A stretch of 64,000 nucleotides of DNA from Streptomyces sp. L-9-10 (GCF_004151105.1 NZ_PHRF01000016.1:1-64000); one strand, 5' to 3'. Shown: positions 8,721 to 17,000, numbered from the stretch's first letter. Numbers and translations: made by a program. The notes: generated by a model from the letters alone, not told the origin.

Positions 8721-8985
8721 GCGTGTCTTCTTCTCCTACGGCACGCCGGACGCCGTAGCGGCCGTCCGAGTCGGTATTCCGAGCCGACGACATGCCGGGG
8801 GGCCGGATCTGCCAAGCCTCCGCCCCCGCACACGCGCATCGCTCGGTGCAGATGTGACCACCGAAGGGCCCCGGGGGTTGTACGGACCCCACGGAACGCA
8901 CTCGACCCCCTGCCCCCACCGAAACCCCGGGCCAGACCAGTACGGCGCAGCGCCCCCGACAGGATCCGGACCCACGGACGACGCG
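8721..8985. other. Gap upstream of the FG-GAP gene
   Basis: No gene is evident. It should hold the FG-GAP promoter. The right end includes a tRNA-3'-end-like sequence (8949-8975) described separately. Confidence 0.5.
8949..8975. other. Degenerate att-like sequence (possible relic of an older element)
   Basis: Aligned by eye with the tRNA-derived attL core (from 17003), 21 of 27 positions match, in the same orientation, and all six differences are transitions. On the minus strand it reads like the T-arm and acceptor end of a tRNA, with a TCCGGAT loop. It may be the left end of an older insertion at the tRNA-Arg gene, but chance similarity cannot be excluded. Confidence 0.35.
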
Positions 8986-9282
8986 TCACGCTTCGAGTGC
9001 CGCGAGGTAGCGCCGGGCCGTGGCCCATACGTCCTCGAATTCCCGGAGGGCCAGAGGCTCTTCGACATGCCCTTCCCAGCCGGTGACGGGCGACTCGGCG
9101 GTGAAGCCGTACCGGACGTCATCCTCCCCGGCCGACGCGGCTTCGACGGGGCGCAATGCGGGCCCTTCGAGTTCGACCTGCCGGCTCACCCACCCGTCGT
9201 CGCCGACCTCGAAGTAGAACCACCTGTCTTCTTCATCCCAGTAACTGCGGAACCATCTGGCCACCGGCTCATCCTGTCCCAT
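8986..9282 (-). CDS. Conserved hypothetical protein
   Basis: A 98-residue acidic protein without signal peptide or membrane segment. The N-terminal part (RWFRSYWDEEDRWFYFEV, then DDGWVSRQVELEGP) and the C-terminal FEDVWATARRYL match, from memory, a small protein family widespread in Streptomyces. No function is known to me. It is transcribed away from the Crp gene and is not obviously part of that operon. Its stop lies only 10 bp from the att-like sequence, so if that relic is real the gene is just inside the older insertion. Confidence 0.65.
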   Translation of the reverse strand: MGQDEPVARWFRSYWDEEDRWFYFEVGDDGWVSRQVELEGPALRPVEAASAGEDDVRYGFTAESPVTGWEGHVEEPLALREFEDVWATARRYLAALEA

Positions 9283-9605
9283 GACCGTCGTATTCCACTA
9301 CCTCCACGGTCGGTTGAGCCAGGTGACCATCCGTACATTCTCCGATACCGTGCGGTGTTGGTAGGAGTCTCGGGGCCGGCCGAGGACATTTCTGCCGGAG
9401 GGTCTGCTGACGCTTGCATAACCGTTTCTCTGATGACCTGCTTCCATTACTTCCACGAGGAACGTGTGTTCGGTCAATTCTGGCAGAGAAGCAAGAAAAC
9501 AGGCCACATCCCGTCCTGCCTGTTTGCCGGCACTCGGCTCGACGGCAGCATGGTCAGGCTTGAGCGGCGCGTCGCTCCGCGGAGTTGCGATTATCGGGGG
9601 TGCTG
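9283..9605. other. Regulatory gap between the hypothetical gene and the Crp-like gene
   Basis: No supported gene is present. The segment 9415-9510 is visibly richer in A and T than the surroundings and probably contains the promoter of the rightward Crp-to-PycTM locus. A minus-strand open frame across 9298-9624 lacks family features and is not called. Confidence 0.5.
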
Positions 9606-10313
9606 GTGAATCACGCGTGGCCACCGTCCACGTTTCTCGGCCGGTTGCGAGACACGACGCGGCAAGAACTCCTGAGCCAGGGCACGCCGATGACCTATCC
9701 GCCGCATCGCGCCCTGCTCCAGCAGGGCGACGAGAGTCGGCACGTCCTGTTGATCACGAGCGGAGTCGTGAAGGTCGTCGCGAGTGCGGAGAGCGGTTAC
9801 GACATGCTGCTCGCCGTCCGCATAGCGGGTGACCTGGTCGGTGAGATGGCGGCCTTCGAGGAGCGCCCCAGGTCCGGCACGGTGGTGGCGTGCGGTGACG
9901 TGACCGCGCGGATCATTCAGGTGCGGGCACTGGAGACCTTTCTCTCCCGCCATCCGGACGCCATGCGGGCCATCCTCCACATGCTGTGTGCCCGGCTGCG
10001 CTGGGCCAACCTGCGCCGGATCGAATTCCAGGCCTACGACTCGCTGACTCGGCTGGCCAGGGTCCTTGCCGAGTTGTGCAAGGCCTACGCCCAGCCCGAT
10101 CCGGACAGCGACGGCAAGCGGTGCGACCTCGGCGTGACGCTCACACAAAAGGAACTCGCTTCGCTGGCCGGCCTGAAGCTCAACACGGCCGAAAAGAACC
10201 TGGCCGCCCTGACAGCTCAGGGGCTGGTGGAACGCAGTTACCGAAACATAACCATCTGTGACGTTCCGAAGTTGCTCGAATTCGCCAAAGTCGTGGCTGA
10301 CAACCCGTACTGA
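9606..10313 (+). CDS. Crp/Fnr family cyclic-nucleotide-responsive regulator
   Basis: About 235 residues from the GTG at 9606, with GGGGG just upstream; a TTG at 9585 and a GTG at 9600 are alternatives. Residues 1-120 form a cyclic-nucleotide-binding beta-barrel. The phosphate-binding cassette is recognisable as GEMAAFEERPRSGTV, with the Gly-Glu pair and the Arg-Ser pair that contact the ligand in CAP. A long helix (ILHMLCARLRWANLRRIEFQ region) and a Crp-type winged helix (LTQKELASLAGLKLNTAEKN) follow. The Leu-Thr-Gln-Glu-Leu-Ala pattern is usual for the family, but the recognition helix is atypical. It is the first gene of a co-directional set that includes a cyclase-like protein, which suggests that it senses a nucleotide made or bound by that neighbour and controls the locus. 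Confidence 0.85.
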   Translation: MNHAWPPSTFLGRLRDTTRQELLSQGTPMTYPPHRALLQQGDESRHVLLITSGVVKVVASAESGYDMLLAVRIAGDLVGEMAAFEERPRSGTVVACGDVTARIIQVRALETFLSRHPDAMRAILHMLCARLRWANLRRIEFQAYDSLTRLARVLAELCKAYAQPDPDSDGKRCDLGVTLTQKELASLAGLKLNTAEKNLAALTAQGLVERSYRNITICDVPKLLEFAKVVADNPY

Positions 10314-10362
10314 TACGGAATCACTTCGCGCACTCTCTCCTAGCCTCTCGGACAGCACCTCG

Positions 10363-10379
10363 TGGGCAGTGTCTGCCCA
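10363..10379. promoter_or_regulatory. Inverted repeat between the Crp gene and the cyclase-like gene
   Basis: TGGGCA and TGCCCA are separated by 5 bp, 28 bp ahead of the cyclase-like start. It does not match the CAP consensus. It may be an operator or a small hairpin in the leader. Confidence 0.35.
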
Positions 10380-10406
10380 TCACCTGTCCAGAGAGGAAAT
10401 GATCGG

Positions 10407-11216
10407 GTGGCTGCGTGGCCTGACTTCTATCCCTGTACCTGCATCGCCGTGGACGCACAGGGCTACGGAAGCAACAACGACCGTAGACAATCCGAAATCC
10501 AGCATGATCTGCCGCGGCTTCTCGACCGTGCCGCCAGGCGTGCCGGCCTGGACCGCGCGGAGTGGCAGATCCAGAGCAAGGGCGACGAGCAGCTGGCGGT
10601 GCGGCCCCTCGACGGCAAGGAACCGCGTCTGGTCGACGACTACATCCGCCAACTCGTCGCCGAGCTGCGTGAGTACAACGCTCAGCGAGTTCCCGAGGCC
10701 CGCATGCGGCTGCGTGCCGTCATCCACCAGGGACTGGTGGAGCTGGCCGACAACGGCTTCGCGGGTACGGCCGTGGTTGCCACGGCGCGCCTGCTGAACG
10801 CGCGTCCGCTCTACGACGCCCTGGCCGCGCACCCCGGGGCCGACCTGGTGCTGTTGCTGTCCGACGATGTCTTCCGGTCCACGGTGGCGGGGCGTCACAC
10901 GACCCTGACTCCCGCGGACTTCACCCGCGTCACCGTCCAGGTGAAGGAGTACGAGGCCACGGCCTGGCTGCGTGTGCCCGCGCTCGGCGCACCGGCTGCC
11001 ACCTCAAACGAGCCCAGGACCGGGGAGACGGGGTGGCCCGAGAGCCCGGCGTCCGGGAAGCCCGCGGTAGCACGGCCCGGACCGGCCGCCACGGGCGGAG
11101 CCGACAGGGCGGGGATCAGCAACGAGTACCGGGCAGACGAGATCAACGTGACCAATGTCGCCGGTCCCGTGGACGCCCGAGGCGCCGTCTTCGGCTTCAG
11201 GAGCGCCGGTGGCTGA
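10407..11216 (+). CDS. Class III nucleotidyl cyclase-like protein with C-terminal signalling motif
   Basis: 269 residues from the GTG at 10407 (AGAGGAAA upstream). The fold resembles class III cyclases: the first strand gives AVDAQGYG with Asp16, and the second gives SKGDEQLAV with Asp60. The 44-residue spacing equals that of the two metal-binding aspartates in classical adenylyl cyclases. Further on, MRLRAVIHQG and GTAVVATARLL correspond to the conserved RxGIHxG and GxxVNxAARL stretches. The usual transition-state Asn is Val here, while the following Arg is kept. Activity is therefore uncertain; it could be a cyclase with altered specificity or a nucleotide sensor. After residue 200 comes a low-complexity linker and then residues 246-269, a motif (NVAGPVDARGAVFGF) repeated near the N-terminus of the next protein. 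Its stop overlaps the next start by 8 bp. Confidence 0.7.
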   Translation: MAAWPDFYPCTCIAVDAQGYGSNNDRRQSEIQHDLPRLLDRAARRAGLDRAEWQIQSKGDEQLAVRPLDGKEPRLVDDYIRQLVAELREYNAQRVPEARMRLRAVIHQGLVELADNGFAGTAVVATARLLNARPLYDALAAHPGADLVLLLSDDVFRSTVAGRHTTLTPADFTRVTVQVKEYEATAWLRVPALGAPAATSNEPRTGETGWPESPASGKPAVARPGPAATGGADRAGISNEYRADEINVTNVAGPVDARGAVFGFRSAGG

Positions 11217-13476
11217 CAAACCGGACCTGGACGACCGGTCCGCCGTACCGCCCGTACCCCCTTCCGACGAGGCGCCCGTACCGGACGACGTCGGTGGCGA
11301 GCCGGAAGCCGGGGAGGACGGCCTCGGCCCGGATGCCGGACCGGGCGCGGCTCCCGAGCGGCGTCCGGAGGCGGACGAACGAGAGGAGGACGACCGGGGC
11401 TACGACGATCTCCGCCGCGTCCACCAGCTCGTCAACAACAACTTCTACGGCGTTGTCGACGCCTCCGGAGCGGCGTTCGGCTTCGGCTCCGTCTCGTCCC
11501 CCGGTCTCGCCCCCGGCACCATCGAGCCCGAGGAGTCGGACCGCGCCCTGCGGTTCTACATCCCGCCGCAGCCCTGCTTCGACGAGGCCCTCGGCAAACT
11601 CCGCGAGGACGCCTTCGTTGTGCTGACCGGCCAGGACAACTGCGGCCGGGGCGCGGGATCCCTCGCCCTGCTCAGGGAGATCCTCGGCGAGGAGGCCGGG
11701 CTGCGCAGCCTGTCGCCGGCCAACGCCCTCGCCGAGCTGGCCGTGTCGAAGGACCTCAAGCCGGGGCAGGGGTACGTCATCCTCGACTATGTCGGCGAGC
11801 TGAATGTCGAGGCCGTGCAGGCGTACTCGATCGGGCGGCTGAGCGAGGAACTGCGCCGCAAGGGGTCGTACCTGGTGATCACTGCGGGCGGCACGACCCA
11901 TCGGCGGCTGGCGCTGCGGGACCACTGTGTGGAATGGCGGGCTCCCGACCCCGTGGAGTTGTTCGAGCACTGCAGGGAACTGCTGCCTCACGTCGCCCTC
12001 GCGCCGGACACCGAGCGCGAGCTACGGGAGCGGGTCGGCGAACAGCGCCGTCCGGCGGACGTTGTCGACGCAGCCCTGGTCCTGTCCCAGCAGGGCGCGG
12101 AAAGGGCGCTGGACACCCTGCGGGACCGGTGCCGGGAGCTGGTCCGGGAGCTGTTCCGCAGGCAGCCGTCCGCGGACGACCTGATCCCGCTCGCGGCCCT
12201 GGCCTTTCTGGAGGGCATCCCGGAGCGGACGTTCGAGAAGGAGTGTGCCGCGCTCGCCGCCCACGTGCGCAACTGGGAGCTGAGCGGTGAGACACCGGCA
12301 GCGGAGCCGGACCACGAGGACAGGACGGCGCTGCACGGTGCGGTGGCCCAGCAGTCCCGGGCCCGGTGGAAGGAGCGGGCGGAGGGGCTCGTGACGGTCG
12401 AGCACCGGCTTGGGCCGAGCCGGAACGCCGGGCGCAGCGAGCGTCATCTTGTCTTCACCGAGCCTCGTGTCCGCGAGTTCGTCATCGCGGAGCTGCACGA
12501 CTTGTACGGCTACGAGCTCTGGTACCCGCTGCGCCGCTGGCTGGGTGAGCTGGCCCTGCTGGGCGACCTGGGCACTCGTACGGAGGTGGCCCGCGGCGTA
12601 GCGCTCCTCGCCCGGTACGCGCTTGTCGAGGTCGACGAGAGCATGTTGAAGGCGTGGTCAGAAGGACTCACCAGTCAGCGAGTGACCGCCGCGCTGACGC
12701 TGCAGTTCATGTGCGACGTTGAGCATCTCGCGCCGCAGGCTCTGAACATCGCCCTGAGCTGGACGGAGAACAGCGGGCCACGCCGTGCCGTGACGGCGGC
12801 CATGGCCTTGACGGGCCGCCTGGGCGCCCTCTACCGCCTGGAGGCCCTCAAACGGCTTTGGTTCCTGGCACAGCGTGGGGAGCGGATCGCGTTCTCGGCG
12901 CACCGCTCGTTGGTTCTGCTGCTGCAGACCGCCGATCAGGACCCCGAGCGCGCGCTGTTCATCCTCCGGTACGTACGGACGGTGATCGCCAGGACTGCGC
13001 CGGGGTCCCGGGAGCGGTCGATCGCGCTGCGGGCCGCCGTTCAGCTCCTGGAAGCCGCCCGGCTGGAGGCTCCGGAACCCGTCACCGCGGCACTCCTGAC
13101 CACCGTCCCGGACAGTGCCCGCCACCTGGGGTCCCTGTGGGCGGATGTCCTGCACAGCGGCAACCGAAGCCGGGCCGTCGGCGCGCTGTGCCGGACGCTG
13201 GTGCAACTGCGGGACGACCCGTCCGTCACCGACGCCGTACGCGAACTCGGTGAGGCGATGCGGAAAGCCATGAGCGAGCGCCAGTGGGCCGCGCTGTGCC
13301 ACCACCTGTCCATTGCCCTGAAGCACCCCGACTACGCGATTCCCGGCGCCCGCCAAGTGGCGCAGGTGCTCATTGGATCACTGCGCGGCCGAGCGCCGGC
13401 GGACTCCCGGCGCGCCACCGCGTCCCTCATATCCACTCCTCCCTTCACTTCCGCTCAAGGAGGCCGAAGCAAGTGA
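11209..13476 (+). CDS. STAND-like NTPase/helical-repeat protein, probably catalytically inactive
   Basis: 755 residues from the GTG at 11209, with AGGAG upstream and coupling to the preceding gene. Residues 1-70 are an acidic Pro-rich tail. Residues 71-95 hold the motif NNNFYGVVDASGAAFGFG, matching 11 of 17 aligned positions at the end of the cyclase-like protein. A P-loop-like region follows, but its glycine loop reads GQDNCGRGAG without the Walker A Lys-Ser/Thr, and the Walker B strand (YVILDYVGEL, about 190-199) lacks a second acidic residue. This resembles inactivated STAND modules. The rest (about 270-755) is all helical, like the repeat arrays of STAND/NLR proteins that detect a trigger. 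It is likely the sensor or scaffold of the locus. The family assignment rests on layout rather than a close recognised relative. Confidence 0.6.
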   Translation: MADKPDLDDRSAVPPVPPSDEAPVPDDVGGEPEAGEDGLGPDAGPGAAPERRPEADEREEDDRGYDDLRRVHQLVNNNFYGVVDASGAAFGFGSVSSPGLAPGTIEPEESDRALRFYIPPQPCFDEALGKLREDAFVVLTGQDNCGRGAGSLALLREILGEEAGLRSLSPANALAELAVSKDLKPGQGYVILDYVGELNVEAVQAYSIGRLSEELRRKGSYLVITAGGTTHRRLALRDHCVEWRAPDPVELFEHCRELLPHVALAPDTERELRERVGEQRRPADVVDAALVLSQQGAERALDTLRDRCRELVRELFRRQPSADDLIPLAALAFLEGIPERTFEKECAALAAHVRNWELSGETPAAEPDHEDRTALHGAVAQQSRARWKERAEGLVTVEHRLGPSRNAGRSERHLVFTEPRVREFVIAELHDLYGYELWYPLRRWLGELALLGDLGTRTEVARGVALLARYALVEVDESMLKAWSEGLTSQRVTAALTLQFMCDVEHLAPQALNIALSWTENSGPRRAVTAAMALTGRLGALYRLEALKRLWFLAQRGERIAFSAHRSLVLLLQTADQDPERALFILRYVRTVIARTAPGSRERSIALRAAVQLLEAARLEAPEPVTAALLTTVPDSARHLGSLWADVLHSGNRSRAVGALCRTLVQLRDDPSVTDAVRELGEAMRKAMSERQWAALCHHLSIALKHPDYAIPGARQVAQVLIGSLRGRAPADSRRATASLISTPPFTSAQGGRSK

Positions 13477-14546
13477 ACTACCCCGTCATCGCCGAGCACA
13501 TCCTGGCCACGGTCCAGGGCACCTGGTGGTCTCGGCGTCGCCGTCGCGACGACGTGCCGCAGCTGCCGCCCGGCGCGGTCCACGTCTTCAGGGTCGGCGG
13601 GAACTACCGCCCGTTCCCCGAGGGCATGGTGTATGACCCGTCCCACCCCGACGTACTCGACGCCTCCTCGGTCAGCATGGTCGACACCCGAGCGCGCCTG
13701 GTCGAGGTGGAGCGCACGCTCCCGTCTGTGAGTGAAGCGGACAACTTCACGGTGCGGGCGTCCTTCACCTGTCAGGTGACCGATCCGGCCGCCATCGCCC
13801 GGCAGGGCATCATCGACGTCACCGTCCCGTTGCGCGCCTACCTGGTGGGCGACGGGGACCTGCCGCGGGTGAGCGCCGGGCATCGCGTGGAGGAAGTCAA
13901 CGCGGTACGGACCGAAGTCAGTCACCGTATGACCGCCTACAGCGCGATCGTGCCGCCACGGGTCACGGGCATGAGCGTGGAATTCGTCAGCGCCGAAGTA
14001 CACGCGTCGGACGACCTGCGGGACTGGGAGCAGAAGCTGCGCGACGAGCGGCGCTCATGGGAACTGCAGAAGGGGCAGCGCGACTTCGAGACGCAGGACG
14101 CACTCCGGATCGCGGAACTGCTCTCCCAGGGGTCCGACCACGTGGACGCCTTCGGCATCACCCGGAAGGAGATCGACGTCACCGAGGCCGCAGCCCGCAT
14201 CCATCGGATCACCGAGAAGGAGTCGGCCCACCGTCACGAGGCCGAGACGTCGGACCGGGCCCACACGCAGGCGCGGGAGACGGCGGAGGCGCAGATACGC
14301 CGCGACATGCTGCTGACGCTGCTGCGGCAGATGGGCGGCAGCGAGTACGTCGACTATCACCAGGTACTGGAACAGGTCTTGCAGGAGACGGGCGGCCAGG
14401 CCGCGACCGGCGTCGGAACCGCCGCCGGTACGACCCGCATGGTCGAGTCGGGGCAGGCGCGCTCCTTCCGCACGGGAACGGGCCGGGACGGCTCACGCGA
14501 CCCGCAGGGTGGTCTCGTCGAGGACGAGGACGATCTCGTTGACTGA
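13473..14546 (+). CDS. SPFH/band-7-like protein
   Basis: 357 residues from the GTG at 13473, which overlaps the previous stop by 4 bp (GTGA) and has AAGGAGG 9 bp upstream. This settles the start against longer readings. Residues about 60-200 look like a band-7/SPFH fold (NFTVRASFTCQVTDP, then VRTEVSHRM and a VEFVSAEVH strand). A charged helical stretch (about 195-300) rich in Glu, Arg and Gln, probably a coiled coil, follows, then a disordered acidic C-terminus. Unlike typical flotillins there is no N-terminal membrane hairpin, so contact with membrane would have to be through partners. SPFH proteins build oligomeric rings on membranes. Next to two membrane proteins, it may organise them into a complex. 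Confidence 0.6.
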   Translation: MNYPVIAEHILATVQGTWWSRRRRRDDVPQLPPGAVHVFRVGGNYRPFPEGMVYDPSHPDVLDASSVSMVDTRARLVEVERTLPSVSEADNFTVRASFTCQVTDPAAIARQGIIDVTVPLRAYLVGDGDLPRVSAGHRVEEVNAVRTEVSHRMTAYSAIVPPRVTGMSVEFVSAEVHASDDLRDWEQKLRDERRSWELQKGQRDFETQDALRIAELLSQGSDHVDAFGITRKEIDVTEAAARIHRITEKESAHRHEAETSDRAHTQARETAEAQIRRDMLLTLLRQMGGSEYVDYHQVLEQVLQETGGQAATGVGTAAGTTRMVESGQARSFRTGTGRDGSRDPQGGLVEDEDDLVD

Positions 14547-15984
14547 CTTCCTGACGGACCAGGTGACGGCCCCCGGCACGGCGGCGGGCGGCCGGGACAC
14601 TGGCGATGATGCCGCCGCGCGTACTGCAAGCGGCCGGACGACCACCCTCACTACGGAGGATGTGTCCGCCGCCCGCACCACCGGTCACGAGGCCCTCGCC
14701 GCCCGCCGCCCCGTCGATTTCGACATCGCACGACGGCTGCGTGCCCTCACCGGCGTCGACGAGGGACTGCTGGCCAGGGTCAGGTACGAGCGGAGCAAGT
14801 ACACAGCCCTCGGCGGGGTGGTGCTCGGCACCTCTGTCATCGCGGCGTTCTCCATGTGGAACTTCGCGACCGAGGCGCTCGGCAGGGTCTCCATCATGGC
14901 CCTCGTCCCGACGGTCATCTGGATGCTGTTCGTGCTCAACCTCGACCGCTGGCTGGTCACTCCACAGCCCAACGCGCGGCGACGGGTCGGACCTCTTCTC
15001 ACGCGCTTGCTGATCGCGCTGATGCTCGGCATGGTGATCGCCGAGCCCCTGGTACTGCGCATCTTCCAGACGGCGATCGAGCAACGCGTGGCCGACGAAC
15101 GAACCGACACGATCGACCAGTTGCGTACCAACCTGGTCCGCTGCAACCCCGTACCGTCCACGACGCAGACCGTCACGCCGGAGGGCTGCGACAGGAACTA
15201 CGTCCTCTCCTTCGGCAAAACACCCGGCGAACGGGTCGAGGAACTGGCCGCCCTGCGCTCGGACGCCGCCGTCCTGCAGAAGCGCGTGGACCGGGATACC
15301 TCCAGGCTGGAGGCCATCGACTCCGATGTACGGAACGAGTGTCGCCGGCTGATCCGCATAGCGGCCACCGGCTTGTATCAGCGGACGTCCGAGTGCCTGC
15401 GCCTGCGCGACAAGGCACAGGACTACCGGACGACACACCGCACCGATGAGAACGAGAAGCGCCTGGCCCACATGAACAGCCGTATCTCGGGGATCGAGGC
15501 CGAGCAGACCGTCTCACGCGGCACCTTCCTCAAGGCCCGCGCCGACGGCATCGAGCAGCGTCTGGGCGAGGAGCGTGCCAAGCAGAAAGAGATCGGTGTC
15601 CTGGAACGGATGCGGGCACTTGATCAACTCGCGGCCGGGAACCCCGTGCTGTTCGTGGGCATCTGGCTGGTCCGCCTGCTGTTCGTCCTCCTCGACGTAC
15701 TCCCCGTACTGGTGAAGTACCTGAGCGGGGAATCCGCGTACGACCGGATGCTCACCAGCGCCAGCAACAGTGCCGTCAAGATCCACGACGAGGAGGTCCG
15801 GCTCGACGAACGCCGGGCCATGGCGAACCTCGAGATCGCCCAGGACGCCATCGAGCAGGAGGTGCGGCGTCACCGCGCCGAGTCGGAGGCGGCGTTCCGG
15901 GAGCACAGGGCAGCGATGAACATCCGGGTCCGGCAGGCGGTGAACGCGCTGGAGGACGAGATCCGCCGCTCGACGGCGGTCTGA
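14539..15984 (+). CDS. DUF4407-type integral membrane protein
   Basis: 481 residues from the TTG at 14539, which overlaps the stop of the SPFH-like gene by 8 bp; a GTG at 14509 is the alternative. Four membrane segments can be seen. Three are close together (about residues 90-112, 118-136 and 153-173), with the conserved FVLNLDRW between them. A fourth (about 370-395, WLVRLLFVLLDVLPVLVKYL) comes after a long extramembrane coiled-coil region (about 180-365) containing three cysteines. The C-terminus is again helical and charged. This matches the DUF4407 layout. The biochemical role of DUF4407 is unknown to me. Its place between an SPFH-like and a PycTM-like gene suggests a membrane assembly whose opening or clustering is controlled by the upstream cytosolic proteins. 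Confidence 0.72.
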   Translation: MTDFLTDQVTAPGTAAGGRDTGDDAAARTASGRTTTLTTEDVSAARTTGHEALAARRPVDFDIARRLRALTGVDEGLLARVRYERSKYTALGGVVLGTSVIAAFSMWNFATEALGRVSIMALVPTVIWMLFVLNLDRWLVTPQPNARRRVGPLLTRLLIALMLGMVIAEPLVLRIFQTAIEQRVADERTDTIDQLRTNLVRCNPVPSTTQTVTPEGCDRNYVLSFGKTPGERVEELAALRSDAAVLQKRVDRDTSRLEAIDSDVRNECRRLIRIAATGLYQRTSECLRLRDKAQDYRTTHRTDENEKRLAHMNSRISGIEAEQTVSRGTFLKARADGIEQRLGEERAKQKEIGVLERMRALDQLAAGNPVLFVGIWLVRLLFVLLDVLPVLVKYLSGESAYDRMLTSASNSAVKIHDEEVRLDERRAMANLEIAQDAIEQEVRRHRAESEAAFREHRAAMNIRVRQAVNALEDEIRRSTAV

Positions 15985-16015
15985 GGCACCCGCCTGCACG
16001 AGGAACACAGCACCA

Positions 16016-16042
16016 CGGCCGCCCCGCACGCCGGGGCGGCCG
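16016..16042 (+). terminator. Hairpin between the DUF4407 and PycTM-like genes
   Basis: Perfect 11-bp arms (CGGCCGCCCCG and its complement) flank a 5-base loop, 32 bp after the DUF4407 stop. It may end the operon or attenuate readthrough, leaving the last gene at a lower or separately controlled level. Confidence 0.7.
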
Positions 16043-16070
16043 CCTGACACCGACGGTACGGAGGGGAAAC

Positions 16071-16610
16071 ATGACCACGCCCGGAGACGACGCCGACATG
16101 GACCCGGACACCGCCACCGCAGCGGACCGCGGCGCGGAACTCGCCAGGATCCTGCTGTCCGAGGCCCGTGAGGAGCTCACGAAGGCCGACAACAAGGCCG
16201 GCCTCTTGCTGGCGTCCCTGGGCGCGGCCCTGACAGCCCTGCTCGGTGCGATCGGCAGCGACGTTATCGCCCTACGACAGTACGCCGCGGTCCCGCAGTT
16301 CCTCCTCTGGGCGAGCTGTGCCGCTTGCGTACCGGCACTCGTTCTCCTGGGCCTGGCCATGACCCCACGGCTCGGAAACCCCCGCCGCTCCCGAACTCAC
16401 TACTTCGGCGACGCGAGGCTTGCGATGTCGGTCGCTCACCTGGAGCGGACAGTCCGCCGCACCGACCCCATGTCCCGTGACCTGAGCCAACTGGCGATCC
16501 TGTCCCAGATCGCCTGGACCAAATACCGCTGCATACGCCACGCACTGGCCTGGGGCATGGTCTTCTTCGCGTTCGCGCTGCTGGGCATAGTGACGGGAGC
16601 CTCGAACTAG
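16071..16610 (+). CDS. Pycsar-type (PycTM-like) membrane effector family protein
   Basis: 179 residues from an ATG with GGAGGGG upstream. The N-terminal helix (AELARILLSEAREELTKAD) leads into NKAGLLLASLGAALTALLG, the adenine-of-membrane pattern (ADxKAxxLL) characteristic of the PycTM/DUF5706 family. Three membrane segments are visible (about residues 44-63, 78-98 and 158-177), with a cytosolic loop (about 100-155) between the second and third. In Pycsar systems, a PycTM protein impairs the inner membrane after binding cCMP or cUMP made by a class III cyclase. Here a cyclase-like gene lies four genes upstream, with the intervening genes between. The family call is reasonably firm; the link to the upstream genes is inferred from order and direction. 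Confidence 0.75.
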   Translation: MTTPGDDADMDPDTATAADRGAELARILLSEAREELTKADNKAGLLLASLGAALTALLGAIGSDVIALRQYAAVPQFLLWASCAACVPALVLLGLAMTPRLGNPRRSRTHYFGDARLAMSVAHLERTVRRTDPMSRDLSQLAILSQIAWTKYRCIRHALAWGMVFFAFALLGIVTGASN

Positions 16611-17000
16611 CGGCACGGCGGCTGAGGAACGGCTGGCCATCCGACCACAACGCGCTCAGCGAGCTCCGCACGCCGATGGCTGCCGAGGTAATGCCCGACC
16701 AGACCCGAAACGGCTCCCACAACCACTCACGGGTCTGACCCCCGATGCACCCACAACCCTTTCGTCTTCGTCTCGAATGAGGATCGAGCATTGCCGGCTC
16801 GACCGGCTGCGGGTCACGGACGCCGCGACCTTGTCTCATGGGAAGTCCGGGCGGAGCTTGTGCCGGATGGTGCTGATCCGGCGGGAGAAAAGTCAGGGTC
16901 TGGCGATCCGTCCGCTCACGCAAACGGCCCCGGACGGGGAGTCCGAGGCCGAACAGAACGCCTTCCTGGAGAAGAAACCCCAGGTCAGCGCCGTAATGTG
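16611..17000. other. Gap with remnant sequence left of attL
   Basis: No intact gene. The left part (16611-16857) has nothing recognisable apart from a short stretch related to the integrase region; the right part is the integrase-tail relic described next. Confidence 0.55.
16858..17000 (+). pseudogene. Relic of an integrase gene 3' end
   Basis: This stretch aligns by eye with the 3' end of the element integrase and its downstream spacer (50312-50463). Shared pieces include TGCCGGATGGTGCTGATCCG, TCCGCTCACG, CAAACGGCC, GAGTCCGAGGCCGA and GAAGAAACCCCAGGTCAG, in the same order and orientation. Small deletions shift the frame and the original stop is lost, so it cannot encode a functional protein. 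Like its counterpart it ends exactly at the att core. The simplest reading is that it is what remains of the integrase of an earlier related element that used the same tRNA, to whose right the present element then inserted. Confidence 0.75.

Noticed and set aside
9298-9624. 108-residue minus-strand frame upstream of the Crp gene
   Set aside because: No family features or ribosome binding site; it covers the likely promoter of the Crp gene.
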